Assembly: GCA_037200525.1 (NCBI GenBank)
Contig: JBBCGG010000001.1
Location: forward strand, 3,836,501 to 3,900,500
Length of the DNA: 64,000 nucleotides
Reading direction: 5' to 3'
Source: Methylocella sp.
Lineage (GTDB): Bacteria; Pseudomonadota; Alphaproteobacteria; Rhizobiales; Beijerinckiaceae
Within the stretch, counting starts at the first letter, position 1. Each line of letters starts with the position of its first letter. Below the pieces are notes generated by a model. That model saw only the letters and a program-made list of their open reading frames with translations, made no database searches and had not been told where the DNA came from. This document shows positions 29,644-39,201 of this stretch, one piece after another. A program made the position numbers and the translations under genes.

Positions 29644-29766
29644 TTCAAGGCAAATCGCGCCTCTGCCTGAACGACAGGGAAATAGGTCAGCTTGTCTGCG
29701 GCGCGACCGTTGCGGTCGTAGTTGGATCTCCGCGCCTCGGTCGGAATGTCGACCGGGATATCGGCG

Positions 29767-30456
29767 ATGAAAATCCTGGCGATCGACACTGCGCTGCCGG
29801 CGGTTTCGGCTTGCGTCCTGGACGATAAAACCGGGACCCTTGAGGCGGTCGAAACCATTTCGATGGAGCGCGGGCACGCGGAAGCGCTGCTGCCTCTGAT
29901 CGATCGCGTTATGGCGCGCATTGAGGGCGGCTTTCCCGCGCTTGGCCGGGTTGCCGTGACCGTCGGCCCCGGCTCTTTCACGGGGTTGCGCGTCGGCATC
30001 GCCGCCGCCCGAGCCATTGGCATTGCTTGCGAAATTCCTGTCGTCGGCGTCTCCACTCTGGCGGCTCTCGCCGCACCGCTGATTCTCGAACAGCTGCCCG
30101 GCCTTGTCGGCGCGGCGATCGACGCCCGCCACGGCAATGTTTTCTTCGCCGCTTTCGGTCCCGATGGGCGCGCAATCCTGTCGCCCCGGATCGCGCCGAT
30201 TCGCGAGGCCGCCCGCTCGCTCGGCTCAGGCCCCGTCCGGCTTGTGGGTTCGGGCGCCGCATTGCTCGCCATTGAAGCCGCGAGCGCCGGATTGACCGTC
30301 GAATCAGTTGGCGAAACTCTCGTTCCCGATATCGTTTTTGTCGCTAAACTGGGACTTCTCGCCGATCCGGCCATGGCTCCCCCGCGTCCGCTTTATCTGA
30401 AAGCGCCGGACGCCAAACCGCAGGATGCGACGCGAGTCCCGCTGGCGACGCCTTGA
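29767..30456 (+). CDS. tsaB: tRNA threonylcarbamoyladenosine biosynthesis protein TsaB
   Basis: Partner of TsaD in t6A37 synthesis. The ASKHA-fold N-terminus is MKILAIDTALPAVSACVLDD. The VGPGSFTGLRVGIAAARAI signature is clear at about residues 60-80. I start at the ATG at 29767; upstream open codons are unlike the family. The product is 229 residues. Its stop overlaps the TTG start of rimI, indicating translational coupling. Confidence 0.95.
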   Translation: MKILAIDTALPAVSACVLDDKTGTLEAVETISMERGHAEALLPLIDRVMARIEGGFPALGRVAVTVGPGSFTGLRVGIAAARAIGIACEIPVVGVSTLAALAAPLILEQLPGLVGAAIDARHGNVFFAAFGPDGRAILSPRIAPIREAARSLGSGPVRLVGSGAALLAIEAASAGLTVESVGETLVPDIVFVAKLGLLADPAMAPPRPLYLKAPDAKPQDATRVPLATP

Positions 30457-30959
30457 GCCCATCAAGACATGTACAGTCCGTTCGCAAAGGCGCCCCCCCG
30501 TCCAACCGCAGAATCGGTCCGGAGCGGAGCGCCGAATGCGCGGCCATCCACAAAGTGAGTTTCGCCTATCCTTGGGACGAATCGGACTTCGAGCAGCTCC
30601 TGCTCGCACCGGAAATCGTCGCGGCGGGCGCTGTGGACGCCAGGGACTGCAGTTTGGCGGGGTTCATTCTGTCCCGCGTCGCCCTCGATGAGGCTGAAAT
30701 TCTGACCATCGCGGTCGCCTTGGAACGGCGACGCTGCGGCGTTGGCAAGATTTTGATGACGCCGCATTTGACTGGCCTTGCCGCGATCGGAGTAAAGCGC
30801 CTGTTTCTCGAGGTGGACGCCGAAAATGCCGCAGCGCGGGCGCTTTATGCCCGCTACGGCTTTGAAACAGTGGCTGAACGAAAAGCCTATTACCGAAAGC
30901 TTGACGCCCGACAAGCGAGCGCGCTCGTCATGCGGCTCGATTTGCAAGAATGGGTTTGA
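30453..30959 (+). CDS. rimI: Ribosomal protein S18-alanine N-acetyltransferase (RimI-like)
   Basis: GNAT acetyltransferase of 168 residues. The acetyl-CoA region reads ERRRCGVGKILMTPHL, followed by LFLEVDAENAAARALYARYGFETVAERKAYY, typical of RimI. The most likely start is the TTG at 30453, overlapping the tsaB TGA; the first 27 residues are poorly conserved, so a later start cannot be excluded. The tsaB-rimI pair is standard in this group. Confidence 0.88.
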   Translation: MSPSRHVQSVRKGAPPSNRRIGPERSAECAAIHKVSFAYPWDESDFEQLLLAPEIVAAGAVDARDCSLAGFILSRVALDEAEILTIAVALERRRCGVGKILMTPHLTGLAAIGVKRLFLEVDAENAAARALYARYGFETVAERKAYYRKLDARQASALVMRLDLQEWV

Positions 30960-31290
30960 ATTCTTCGCTCGCGCGAAAACAAAAGAAACAGGAAGAAGAT
31001 CAACAGGGCGGCGGCGATTGAGATTAAAGTAATCACGCTCGAAGCATCTACCTGAAAACTGTCGCAGTAGTCTGACCCCTCATGCTCGAGTAGGACTCGG
31101 CGTCCAAAAGGAATATATCGAGCGCCGCCGGAGAAAGACTTTCCGAATTGGGAAGGAAAATGAGGCAAAATCAACGAACGCCGATTTTCCTGGGCATTCC
31201 AACGGAGAGTGTATTTTTGCCTGTTCCTTCGAGCGTCATAAGGCTTTAGAATAAACGTGCGAGGCTCAAGCCTCGAAGATCGCGGGGACG
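30960..31290. other. Intergenic region between rimI and miaB
   Basis: 331 bp. A minus-strand open frame (30890-31174) holds one hydrophobic helix (VITLISIAAALLIFFLFLLF), but it runs antisense into rimI and has no family likeness, so I do not call it. The miaB promoter should lie here. Fur normally sits between rimI and miaB in many Rhizobiales and is absent. Confidence 0.4.
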
Positions 31291-32763
31291 ATGTCTGATT
31301 CTGAGCATTTGCATTTGAAGTCGAGCGAATTGGCCAAACCTAGCCAAAGCTCGGAGGAACCCCGCGCGCGCAGGCTTTTCGTGCAGTCCTTCGGCTGCCA
31401 GATGAATGTCTACGACTCCCAGCGCATGGTCGATCTTCTGGCCCCGGAGGGTTACGCCGAGACGGCGCGAGTCGAAGACGCCGACCTCGTGATCTTGAAC
31501 ACCTGCCACATCCGCGAGCGCGCATCCGAGAAGATTTTTTCTGAATTGGGCAAGCTGCGCGTTCTGAAGGCGGAACGCGCGAGCGCTGGGCAAGCCACCA
31601 AAATCATCGTCGCGGGATGCGTCGCCCAGGCCGAAGGCGAGGAGATTTTTCGCCGCCAAAAGGCCGTGGACGTCGTTGTCGGTCCGCAAAGCTATCATCG
31701 CCTGCCGGACCTTTTGCGCCGGACGGAGACCGAGCGCCGCCTCGTCGAAACCGACTTTCCGGCGAACGATAAGTTCGATTTTCTGGTCGCTCCTTCGCCA
31801 AAGCAGATCCGCAAGCGGGGCATCAGCGCCTTTGTCACGGTCCAGGAAGGCTGCGACAAGTTTTGCACCTTCTGCGTGGTGCCCTACACGCGCGGTGCCG
31901 AGAGTTCGCGCCCAGTCGCCAACATCGTAGCGGAAGTCGAAGCGCTCGCCGCTTCCGGCGTGCGCGAGGTGACCCTGCTCGGCCAAAACGTCAACGCCTA
32001 CCATGGCGACGCCGGAGCCGGGCGAACGGCCTCGCTGGCGCAGCTTTGCGCAGAGGTCGCGCAAGTCGCGGGCATCGCCCGCATCCGCTACTCGACAAGC
32101 CACCCATACGACATGGACGCCGGCCTCATTCAAGCGCATCGCGATGAAGCCGCGTTGATGCCTTTCCTGCATTTGCCGGTGCAATCCGGCTCAGACAGAA
32201 TCCTCGCCGCGATGAACCGCAAGCATAGCAGCGCCGACTATGTCGCGCTCTGCGCCGAGATTCGCCGCGCCCGCCCGGACATTGCTTTGTCGTCCGATTT
32301 CATCGTCGGTTTTCCGGGCGAGACGGATGAGGATTTCGAGGCGACGCTCGATTTGATCGAGACGGTCGGCTTCGCCAGCTCGTTTTACTTTAAATATTCC
32401 CAGCGGCCTGGAACTCCAGGCGCCGATCTTCCCGATCAGGTCAAGGAAAGCGTGAAAGTCGCGCGGCTCCTGCGGCTTCAGGATCTCCTTGAGCGGCAGC
32501 GGCAGGCATTCAACCGCAGCATGGTCGGGCGCACGCTCGACGTCTTGATCGAGAAACGCGGTCGCCACGCCGGCCAGATTGCCGGGAAAACGCCTTATGT
32601 TCAGCCGGTTCAGCTGGAGGGAGAGGCCGATTGGATCGGCCAGATTGTAGCCGTCGAGATTATCGGAACATCATCGAACTCCTTGTTCGGCAGGCTGGCG
32701 GCCGATCGGGCCGCGCCAGCCTTTGCCGGACAACATGACATCACGCGAGGTGCGCCCGCTTGA
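31291..32763 (+). CDS. miaB: tRNA-2-methylthio-N6-isopentenyladenosine37 synthase
   Basis: Radical-SAM methylthiotransferase acting on tRNA A37. The N-terminal UPF0004 domain has cysteines in [17 protein letters not shown] and GCVAQ. The radical-SAM CxxxCxxC is CDKFCTFC near residue 190, and the C-terminal TRAM domain begins about residue 415. The 490-residue length is normal. Its TGA overlaps the start of phoH. Confidence 0.97.
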   Translation: MSDSEHLHLKSSELAKPSQSSEEPRARRLFVQSFGCQMNVYDSQRMVDLLAPEGYAETARVEDADLVILNTCHIRERASEKIFSELGKLRVLKAERASAGQATKIIVAGCVAQAEGEEIFRRQKAVDVVVGPQSYHRLPDLLRRTETERRLVETDFPANDKFDFLVAPSPKQIRKRGISAFVTVQEGCDKFCTFCVVPYTRGAESSRPVANIVAEVEALAASGVREVTLLGQNVNAYHGDAGAGRTASLAQLCAEVAQVAGIARIRYSTSHPYDMDAGLIQAHRDEAALMPFLHLPVQSGSDRILAAMNRKHSSADYVALCAEIRRARPDIALSSDFIVGFPGETDEDFEATLDLIETVGFASSFYFKYSQRPGTPGADLPDQVKESVKVARLLRLQDLLERQRQAFNRSMVGRTLDVLIEKRGRHAGQIAGKTPYVQPVQLEGEADWIGQIVAVEIIGTSSNSLFGRLAADRAAPAFAGQHDITRGAPA

Positions 32764-33824
32764 AACCAAACGATCGTTCCATGTCGCTTGTGCGAACCGA
32801 GATCAAACGCCCATCCGGCGAGGGTGAAATCGCCGAAATCAATCTCTCTTTCGACGATAATCGCTCCGCTTCTCTCGTCTTTGGCCATTACGACCAGAAC
32901 CTCGCCAAGCTGGAGCGCAAACTCGGCGTCATCGCCAACGCCAATGGCAATCTCGTCACCGTCAAGGGGCCGCCCGAGGCTTGCGAGCACGCCCGCCTCG
33001 TTCTTGAAAATCTTTACGGGCGCGTAAAACTCGGTCAGCCGGTGAGCCTTGGGGACGTCGATGGCGCGATCCAGGAAGGGGCGCTGCAAGGAAACCTGTT
33101 TCCCAAAGAGACCGAGGCCGGGCGAATCGCTTTCGAGCAGATCGGCACGAGGCGGCGCGGCCCGGTCCGCGCCCGCAATGCCGCACAGGACCTCTACCTT
33201 CGCACCTTGAAACGCCATGAGCTGGTGTTCGCCGAGGGTCCGGCCGGAACGGGCAAGACTTGGCTCGCTGTCGGCTATGCCGTATTGCTGCTCGAACAGG
33301 GAGCCGTCGAGCGCCTCATTCTCTCGCGCCCCGCCGTCGAAGCCGGCGAACGGCTGGGCTTCCTGCCGGGCGATATGCGCGAGAAAGTTGATCCTTACCT
33401 GCGGCCGATCTTCGATGCTTTGGCCGATTTTATGGACCCGCGCATGCTGGAGCGCGGCATGCAGACCGGCATGATCGAGGTCGCCCCGCTCGCCTTCATG
33501 CGCGGGCGAACCCTGAGCAATGCCTGCGTGTTGCTCGACGAGGCGCAGAACGCCACCTCGATGCAGATGAAAATGTTCCTGACCCGCCTCGGCGAAGGCT
33601 CCCGCATGATCGTCACCGGCGACCCGACGCAGACGGATTTGCCTCCCGGCCAGAAATCGGGCCTCAGCGAAGCCATCGAGCTGCTATCTGGTCTCGAAGG
33701 CATCGGCCATGTCATCTTCAAGGAAGGCGACGTCGTTCGCCACGATCTCGTGCGCCGCATCGTCGGCGCTTATGAAGAGGCGGGGCGACGAGCGGCGGCC
33801 GCAGCCGAAAGACCTCGAAAATGA
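32760..33824 (+). CDS. PhoH-like ATPase
   Basis: Cytoplasmic P-loop protein (354 residues) usually found with ybeY. Walker A is [11 protein letters not shown] and Walker B is [20 protein letters not shown] is also conserved. An N-terminal KH-like segment precedes it. The start is taken as the TTG at 32760, which overlaps the miaB stop; the ATG at 32781 ([10 protein letters not shown]) is an alternative. It probably works with YbeY in RNA metabolism, a link based mainly on gene context. Confidence 0.95.
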   Translation: MKPNDRSMSLVRTEIKRPSGEGEIAEINLSFDDNRSASLVFGHYDQNLAKLERKLGVIANANGNLVTVKGPPEACEHARLVLENLYGRVKLGQPVSLGDVDGAIQEGALQGNLFPKETEAGRIAFEQIGTRRRGPVRARNAAQDLYLRTLKRHELVFAEGPAGTGKTWLAVGYAVLLLEQGAVERLILSRPAVEAGERLGFLPGDMREKVDPYLRPIFDALADFMDPRMLERGMQTGMIEVAPLAFMRGRTLSNACVLLDEAQNATSMQMKMFLTRLGEGSRMIVTGDPTQTDLPPGQKSGLSEAIELLSGLEGIGHVIFKEGDVVRHDLVRRIVGAYEEAGRRAAAAAERPRK

Positions 33825-34309
33825 AACCCGTTATTGATATTGCGATCGAAGCTGAAGCCTGGGACTCTTTCGACGACCCCGCCGGCCTCGCCGAGACCGT
33901 GATCGGTCAAACCATCAGCCAAAGCCGCGTGAGGCTCGCGCCAGAGGTTGAGATTAGCGTCGTCCTCTGCGACGACGCATTCATCGCGGAACTCAACCGC
34001 AAGTGGCGGGGCGTCGACAAGCCAACCAACGTATTGTCCTTTCCAAGCGGCGGCGACATCGGCTCGACGCCAGTTCTGGGTGACATTGTGATCGCGTTCG
34101 AAACCACCGCGAACGAAGCGCGCGAAGCCCAAAAGCCTTTGCGCAACCATGTCGCGCATTTGCTGGCGCACGGATTTTTGCATCTGATCGGCTATGATCA
34201 CCTTGAGGATGCGGAAGCCGAGGCGATGGAGGCTCTCGAACGCTCCGTGCTCGCAAAGCTCGGCATCGACGATCCGTATCTCGACGCCTTGATCCAGGCC
34301 GAAAACTGA
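33821..34309 (+). CDS. ybeY: Endoribonuclease YbeY
   Basis: Metal-dependent RNase for 16S rRNA 3' processing and ribosome quality control. The zinc motif HGFLHLIGYDH is near residue 115-125, preceded by NVLSFP. It has 162 residues and overlaps the phoH stop by 4 bp. It is in the operon miaB-phoH-ybeY-corC. Confidence 0.96.
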   Translation: MKPVIDIAIEAEAWDSFDDPAGLAETVIGQTISQSRVRLAPEVEISVVLCDDAFIAELNRKWRGVDKPTNVLSFPSGGDIGSTPVLGDIVIAFETTANEAREAQKPLRNHVAHLLAHGFLHLIGYDHLEDAEAEAMEALERSVLAKLGIDDPYLDALIQAEN

Positions 34310-34345
34310 TGATGATCCACGCTTGATGACGATCGAAAATCGACG

Positions 34346-35419
34346 ATGACGATGATAAGCGAACGCGATAGTCCCGCCGCAAGCGAGACGGGCGTAGATA
34401 AATCGATCTCTGGCGCCAAGCCGAGTTTGTTCGATCGCCTGCGCTCCGTATTCGGGCTCGGCGGCGCTTCAATCCGCGATGATATCCAGGATGCGCTAGC
34501 CGACACCTCGACCGACAAGGACGTATCGGCGCAAGAGCGCGCCATGTTGAAGAACGTGCTGTCTATGCACGAAGTGCAGGTCGGAGACGTCATGGTTCCG
34601 CGCGCCGACATTGTCGCGGTCTCGCTGGACACCAAGCTCGCTGAGGTGCTCGACCTCTTTTGCACCGCCGGCCACTCCCGCCTGCCCGTGCATGGCGAGA
34701 CGCTGGATGATCCGCGCGGGATGGTTCACATCCGCGATTTTGTGGCCTATTTCGCTAACATTACGAATTCTCGCGATCGGGCTGCGGGCGAGCCTGACGC
34801 GCCAGCCGGTTCGCCGGAATCCCTCGTTTCCATTGAGAAATCGCTCGAAAGCTTCAGGGACTTAAATCTTCCCCTGTCCGAGGCCAATATTCTGCGCCCC
34901 GTCCTGTTTGTTCCGCCCTCAATGCCCGCCCTCGATCTGCTGGTGAAGATGCAGGCGACGCGCACTCATATGGCGCTGGTCATTGACGAATATGGCGGCA
35001 CGGAAGGCCTCGCTTCGATCGAGGATATCGTCGAGATGATTGTTGGCGATATCGAAGACGAACACGATTTGGACGAAAGCCCAAAGATCGATCGCGCGGC
35101 CGACGGCGGTTTCATCGTCGACGCGCGAGCCAGTCTCGAGGATGTCTCGGCGGCAATCGACGCGGACCTCACCGCAATCGGCGACGCCGAGGAGGTCGAA
35201 ACGATCGGCGGTCTGATCACGACCCTCGCTGGTCATGTTCCGGTGCGCGGCGAAATCATCTTGGAAGGCGGACTGGATTTCGAAATCCTCGACGCCGATC
35301 CGCGACGCGTCAAGCGGATCAAGATCCACATCGGCCACAAACATCCTGTCGCCGGGAGCGAGAGCGCGGAGCAAGAGGCCTCGGCCAAGACTGGGCGCTC
35401 CGTGCCTGCATCTCGCTGA
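34346..35419 (+). CDS. CBS-domain transporter-associated protein (CorC/TlyC family)
   Basis: 357 residues. Two CBS domains span about residues 80-220 (VMVPRADIVAV and MALVIDEYGGTEGLASIEDIVE). A CorC_HlyC-type C-terminal domain follows (GGFIVDARASLEDV, VETIGGLITTLAGHVP). It has no membrane domain, so it is of the short CorC type that in other bacteria assists magnesium/cobalt handling. In relatives the next gene is normally lnt; here lnt is missing and an unrelated exported protein gene follows, which marks a synteny break. Confidence 0.92.
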   Translation: MTMISERDSPAASETGVDKSISGAKPSLFDRLRSVFGLGGASIRDDIQDALADTSTDKDVSAQERAMLKNVLSMHEVQVGDVMVPRADIVAVSLDTKLAEVLDLFCTAGHSRLPVHGETLDDPRGMVHIRDFVAYFANITNSRDRAAGEPDAPAGSPESLVSIEKSLESFRDLNLPLSEANILRPVLFVPPSMPALDLLVKMQATRTHMALVIDEYGGTEGLASIEDIVEMIVGDIEDEHDLDESPKIDRAADGGFIVDARASLEDVSAAIDADLTAIGDAEEVETIGGLITTLAGHVPVRGEIILEGGLDFEILDADPRRVKRIKIHIGHKHPVAGSESAEQEASAKTGRSVPASR

Positions 35420-35562
35420 GTTTGCGGCGCGCAAAGCGCCGGCGTGCGAGCCCCTCAATAGACGCCGCTGTCGATTGCCGTTCGATTTAGGTATTTTTAG
35501 ACCTCCGATCACCTTATCGTGAATAGTCAAGATTCCGGCAATGACCTCTTGAATTTTTCAAT

Positions 35563-35574
35563 ATGACCGGTCAT
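35563..35574. promoter_or_regulatory. Candidate TetR-type operator ATGACCGGTCAT
   Basis: A perfect 12-bp palindrome 64 bp before the start of the exported protein gene (35638) and about 640 bp before a TetR gene. Its GACCGGTC centre resembles operators bound by NemR/AcuR-type TetR regulators. A TTGAAT at about 35550 could serve as a -35 box. The link to the TetR at 36215 is an inference. Confidence 0.45.
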
Positions 35575-35637
35575 TTTGAACGGAAGGCGATGACGCAATT
35601 GGCGCCGCCGGCAACATATTCAAGAAGGTCGCAAGTC

Positions 35638-36021
35638 ATGAATAACTCTAAAAAACTTCTCCTCGCCGGCGCGTTGCTGGCCTTCGGGGGCATTACGCAG
35701 CAGGCAAGCGGTGAAGAAGCCTACGATCCGGAGCGGGCTTTTGTCGCCCAGCTTTCAGGGAAGCCCTTTGTGACGCCGGAAGTTAGAGATTCTTTTTCTC
35801 GTCAGGGCGGCGCGGTTTCTTCTCGGGTTGACGCCTCGGTCGAGCAGGATGATGTCGCGCGCATTGGCGGCAGGGTCGAACGGCTATCCTCGAGCGCCAG
35901 CGCGCCGACGCTACATGACAGTTCGTTCGCCAACTCCGTCGAGCGAGATGACGTCGAGCGCCTTGGCGGCAAAGTAGAGCGACTCTCGCCCAGCCCGGCG
36001 AGGGCCGGCCTCGGCGGATAA
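35638..36021 (+). CDS. Exported protein with a duplicated DDV-RIGG-VERLS motif
   Basis: I place the start at the ATG at 35638 (MNNSKKLLLAGALLAFGG), which has an AAGAAGG ribosome-binding site. A signal peptide is followed by about 105 mature residues with a repeat: EQDDVARIGGRVERLS and ERDDVERLGGKVERLS, about 35 residues apart. The repeats are acidic-basic and probably helical. No family recognised. The palindromic operator candidate lies upstream and a tetR gene downstream, so a regulated envelope protein is possible. Confidence 0.7.
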   Translation: MNNSKKLLLAGALLAFGGITQQASGEEAYDPERAFVAQLSGKPFVTPEVRDSFSRQGGAVSSRVDASVEQDDVARIGGRVERLSSSASAPTLHDSSFANSVERDDVERLGGKVERLSPSPARAGLGG

Positions 36022-36091
36022 GCCGAACCCAAACGCGACGCTGCGACTTTTTGGCGCGAGCAGCGTCGCAGCGCTCAATCCAATCAAGCTC

Positions 36092-36117
36092 ACAGGCTCG
36101 CTACCTAGCGAGCCTGT
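36092..36117. repeat. 26-bp palindrome upstream of tetR
   Basis: A perfect 12-bp inverted repeat ACAGGCTCGCTA / TAGCGAGCCTGT around CC, 70 bp after the exported-protein gene and 98 bp before tetR. No T-run follows on either strand, so it may be an operator or a stable hairpin at the end of the upstream transcript. Confidence 0.5.
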
Positions 36118-36214
36118 AGCGCATCGAAATATTCTCACGGGAAGACCGATCCATCCTTGCCGATGAGACGACCAGTCACCTAATAAGGAAAATAACAAAT
36201 AAATAAGGGAGAAA

Positions 36215-36790
36215 ATGATGGCCAGAGCCAGCCTCCGCGAGAAGATTGTTGACGCCGCCCTAGAGCGCTTCCATGTGCAGGGCTTCAACGGCTGCAGCGT
36301 TCAGGACATCACTGAGGCCGCCAGCGCGCCAAAGGGATCTTTCTACAATCATTTCAAGACCAAAGAGCTTTTGGCGCTAGAGACGCTTGATCGCTACAAT
36401 GAAGACAGCAAAGTCAGCATCCTCTTCGAAGACGACAAGCCGCCCTTGCAGCGGCTCAGGGCCCATTTTGAATTTCTCGCCGCTAGAGCAGAAAGCTGGG
36501 GGTTTGGCCGCGGATGCCTGATCGGCAACTTCGGAGCGGATATGGCCGATTCATATCCGGCGATGCGCAAGGCCCTGGCGAAAGTGCTGCTCGATTGGAG
36601 TGACGCCGTGGCCATTGTGCTGCGCCAGGCCCAGGCTGAAGGAGAGATCTCCAAAGACAAAGACGCCGATCTTATGGCTCGTTTTTTGGTCAACGCATGG
36701 CAGGGGGCGACAACGCGGAGCAGAATCGACAAGAACCGCGCGGCCCTTGACGATTTCTTGACCGTTGCCTTCGACATCCTTCTCATCTGA
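36215..36790 (+). CDS. TetR/AcrR-family transcriptional regulator
   Basis: 191 residues. The N-terminal helix-turn-helix is IVDAALERFHVQGFNGCSVQDITEAASAPKGSFYNHFKTKE in outline (residues about 9-49). The ligand domain includes WGFGRGCLIGNFGADMAD, a motif of the NemR/AcuR-like subgroup that senses electrophiles or small organic compounds. It starts with two adjacent ATGs behind a GGGAGAA ribosome site. Likely autoregulated or acting on the nearby exported protein gene (inference). Confidence 0.88.
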   Translation: MMARASLREKIVDAALERFHVQGFNGCSVQDITEAASAPKGSFYNHFKTKELLALETLDRYNEDSKVSILFEDDKPPLQRLRAHFEFLAARAESWGFGRGCLIGNFGADMADSYPAMRKALAKVLLDWSDAVAIVLRQAQAEGEISKDKDADLMARFLVNAWQGATTRSRIDKNRAALDDFLTVAFDILLI

Positions 36791-36843
36791 CGCCGCATTC
36801 GATCCAGTTTGCGCTGCGATCTTCGACATGCGAGGAGGAGATC

Positions 36844-37662
36844 GTGCGTCGAAACAAACGGATAGAGAGCGTCGAGCGGCGAGAGATGAACGCAGAAGCT
36901 GAAGCCAAACCGCCGACCCGCGAATTTTGTCCGCCCGCATGCGGGGCGCATCATGATGCGCAGACCGAGGCCGCCTTCCGGCAAGCCACTTTGTTTGGCC
37001 GTCGGAGAGGCAAAAAGCTGACCGCGCGCCATAGCGAATTAATGCAAACGGCCCTGTCCGGCGTCACCATCGACGCATCAAAGCCGATTGATCTCGCGTC
37101 CTTGTTTCCCGACCGCCCCGCCGCGGTATGGATCGAAGTCGGCTTTGGCGGCGGCGAACATCTTGCCGCGATCGCCAGCGCTCATCCCGAGATCGGCTTC
37201 ATTGGCTGCGAGGCGTTCCGCAACGGGATCGCCAAGGCATTGATGCTCATTGAAGATAGCCAGTTGCGCAATGTCCGCCTTTATGAAGGCGATGCTCGCG
37301 CAGTGATCGAGGCGCTGCCGGCGGCTTCCTTGGACGGCGTTTACCTGCTCTATCCTGATCCCTGGCCAAAGCGCAGGCAGCGCAAACGCCGGTTCTTGTC
37401 GGATGACATGCTGAAGCGGCTCGCGCGCGTCATGCGGCCACGCGCTGAACTTCGGTTCGCCACCGATATCGATGACAATGCGGGTTGGACTTTGGCCCGA
37501 ATTCTGCGCTCGCGCGAATTTTCGTGGGCTCCCGCGAGCGCGCAGGATTGGCTCCGCCCATGGGAGGGTTGGAGCGGCACGCGATATGAGGCGAAAGCAT
37601 TGCTTGAAGGTCGGCGTCCCGCCTATTTTTCGTTCTTGCGCAGCGACGCATGCGACCCGTGA
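36844..37662 (+). CDS. trmB: tRNA (guanine-46-N7)-methyltransferase
   Basis: Forms m7G46 in tRNA. The SAM-binding core IEVGFGGGEHLA and the family motif YLLYPDPWPKRRQRKRRFL are clear. A GTG at 36844 is chosen because AGGAGG lies 6 bp before it; the ATG at 36886 (MNAEAEAK) is another option. The product is 272 residues. metK and rimP, common neighbours in relatives, are absent. Confidence 0.93.
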   Translation: MRRNKRIESVERREMNAEAEAKPPTREFCPPACGAHHDAQTEAAFRQATLFGRRRGKKLTARHSELMQTALSGVTIDASKPIDLASLFPDRPAAVWIEVGFGGGEHLAAIASAHPEIGFIGCEAFRNGIAKALMLIEDSQLRNVRLYEGDARAVIEALPAASLDGVYLLYPDPWPKRRQRKRRFLSDDMLKRLARVMRPRAELRFATDIDDNAGWTLARILRSREFSWAPASAQDWLRPWEGWSGTRYEAKALLEGRRPAYFSFLRSDACDP

Positions 37663-37820
37663 TCGCGTTGGATGGAGGCGTACCTGCTTCTCTCCGGCTC
37701 GAGCGCTATACGAGCGGAAAGGGCCGCAACTTTTCGGGACAGGATAGGAGTGCAAGGATCGCAGCGCAGATCGCCTTCGCTCGGAAACCGACTTTAGCTA
37801 TCAGGCCAGTCCATTCGAGA

Positions 37821-38210
37821 TCAACTGCTCATCCCGCCGGCCTTCTTGACTGGCTTTGTCGTGGCGACTTCAGACGAAATGCCCCCGCGTCTCGCCCAAA
37901 ATGATTGTCTGGCCCTGCGATGACCCGGCCAATGCGATGTCGCCGAAGCTCCGCGCGTCACCATGCCGACGAAGCGCTGCAATATGGATGAGAAGGAAGG
38001 AGAAATCGTCCCAGCTAGATAACCGATCTGGAGACTTGCGCTCGCCACAAATATGCCCAGCAATGCGCCCGAGAGACTATGTCCTTCGTGAATTTGACCG
38101 GACAGAGCCACAACGGTCACAAAGACGCCGGCAGGGATAAGTACGTAGAATTTAAAAAATTGTGATAACACTATTCCAAATACTGCGCAGGCGGCAATAA
38201 AGACATACAT
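37821..38210 (-). CDS. Small membrane protein of unknown function
   Basis: From the ATG at 38210 (MYVFIAACAVFGIVLSQFF) the product has about 129 residues. It has three hydrophobic helices (VFIAACAVFGIVLSQFF, FYVLIPAGVFVTVVAL, SGALLGIFVASASLQIGYLAG), then a polar, Arg-rich tail. The first half resembles small Rhizobiales membrane proteins of unknown role. A longer in-frame start exists at 38273. Between trmB and here (37663-37820) there is only a degenerate dispersed-repeat fragment near 37715-37745. Confidence 0.65.
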   Translation of the reverse strand: MYVFIAACAVFGIVLSQFFKFYVLIPAGVFVTVVALSGQIHEGHSLSGALLGIFVASASLQIGYLAGTISPSFSSILQRFVGMVTRGASATSHWPGHRRARQSFWARRGGISSEVATTKPVKKAGGMSS

Positions 38211-38486
38211 TCCAAATGCTCCTTGACTCCCCCATTGCCTCTTCTTGAATTTTATTGTTTTTATAATTTTCAATATTAGCTACTGAGACTAAAACTACTT
38301 AAACCCAACGACTACCCGCAGTTTCCAGCGGCCGGGCCCTCGATGCAACGGCGCGGCGCCTACTTTGCCTTGATGTGACAACTATCTCACATTTAACGAG
38401 TTCCGTCTGTCGAAAAATGATTGCTGAAAGCGAATAATCAGTTAGGTTAAGCTGTGCTTTAGTTTGATGCGGCCGCCATATGAACC

Positions 38487-38922
38487 TTGAACCAATGCGC
38501 CGGAACGCCGCCGCAGTTCCGACGAGGCCGGCTGCCGCCGACTCCTCCGCGTTCCGCTGTAGCTTCTGCGAAGCTCGAACGGCGATTGGAAACTCTTCCC
38601 GCCGAGCTCACCTTTCTCTCCGCTTATGGCGCCTCTCCTTCTATCCTTCTTGGAGCCGCCGCGCAGGCGCAGGCATTGGCAGTCGCGCCGGAAGCTGCGC
38701 TCCTTGCCCGCGGCGCCGTCACCGAGACGTTTTTTTTATCGGTCCCTCGCCCGCCACCTCGGCGTCGCCTTCATCGCCGGCGACATCGCTCTTGGGGCCG
38801 GGGCGCGCTATCCGCACTCGATCCATGCGGGCGTCGCCCCACTCGCCTCAGGAGCTGGCTGGCTCGCGGCGCCGCGAGGGTCGACGCTCACAAGTTTGTT
38901 GCGGCGCGAGCAGCGCGGCGAA
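38487..38922 (+). pseudogene. 5' fragment of a family-2 glycosyltransferase gene, cut by the island
   Basis: Reads LERRLETLPAELTFLSAYG, then a MshEN/GspE-N-like segment (LAVAPEAALLARGAVTETFF). After an eight-T run at 38730-38737 it continues in another frame as YRSLARHLGVAFIAGDIALG, ending TSLLRREQRGE at the left att repeat. Removing one T restores one frame. At the repeat the codon phase is the same as in the 3' part at 60420, so the two parts rebuild a protein of about 659 residues. The proposed start is the TTG at 38487; an upstream start is possible. Confidence 0.8.
38899..38922 (+). repeat. Left attachment site (attL) of the island
   Basis: TTGCGGCGCGAGCAGCGCGG plus CGAA matches 60420-60443 at 23 of 24 bases. 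It lies in the coding sequence of the glycosyltransferase 5' fragment (residues LRREQRGE). Similarity continues weakly for about 12 more bases (AGAGGGA). Confidence 0.8.
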
Positions 38923-39201
38923 CGTTTAGAGGGAAACGAGCGATTTTTCCGCGCCAACCATAGAGCTGACCATAGTCTTTAGCGCCTAGCGCTGGCATCT
39001 TCAACATGGCTCAGTTCTTGCTTTCTCAATGTCAGGAAGCTCCTGGTCAAAGCCGCGTTGCGGTTCCTCCCCCGCTTCTTCAACTAATAGCCCTGCTTAG
39101 CGCCGGGTTTTTTTTCGCACGGACTCACGCTTAGACCGCCAATTGAACAAATGTGGAACCATGGTGGTCTGTGGTAAAAAGGCTGCCACGGAGGTGATTC
39201 G

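Noticed and set aside
30890-31174. Minus-strand 94-codon frame with one hydrophobic helix
   Set aside because: It runs antisense into the end of rimI, has no ribosome site that I can defend and no family likeness; the helix alone is weak evidence.
37650-37904. Small plus-strand frame after trmB
   Set aside because: It covers a degenerate copy of the dispersed repeat and has no protein-like composition.
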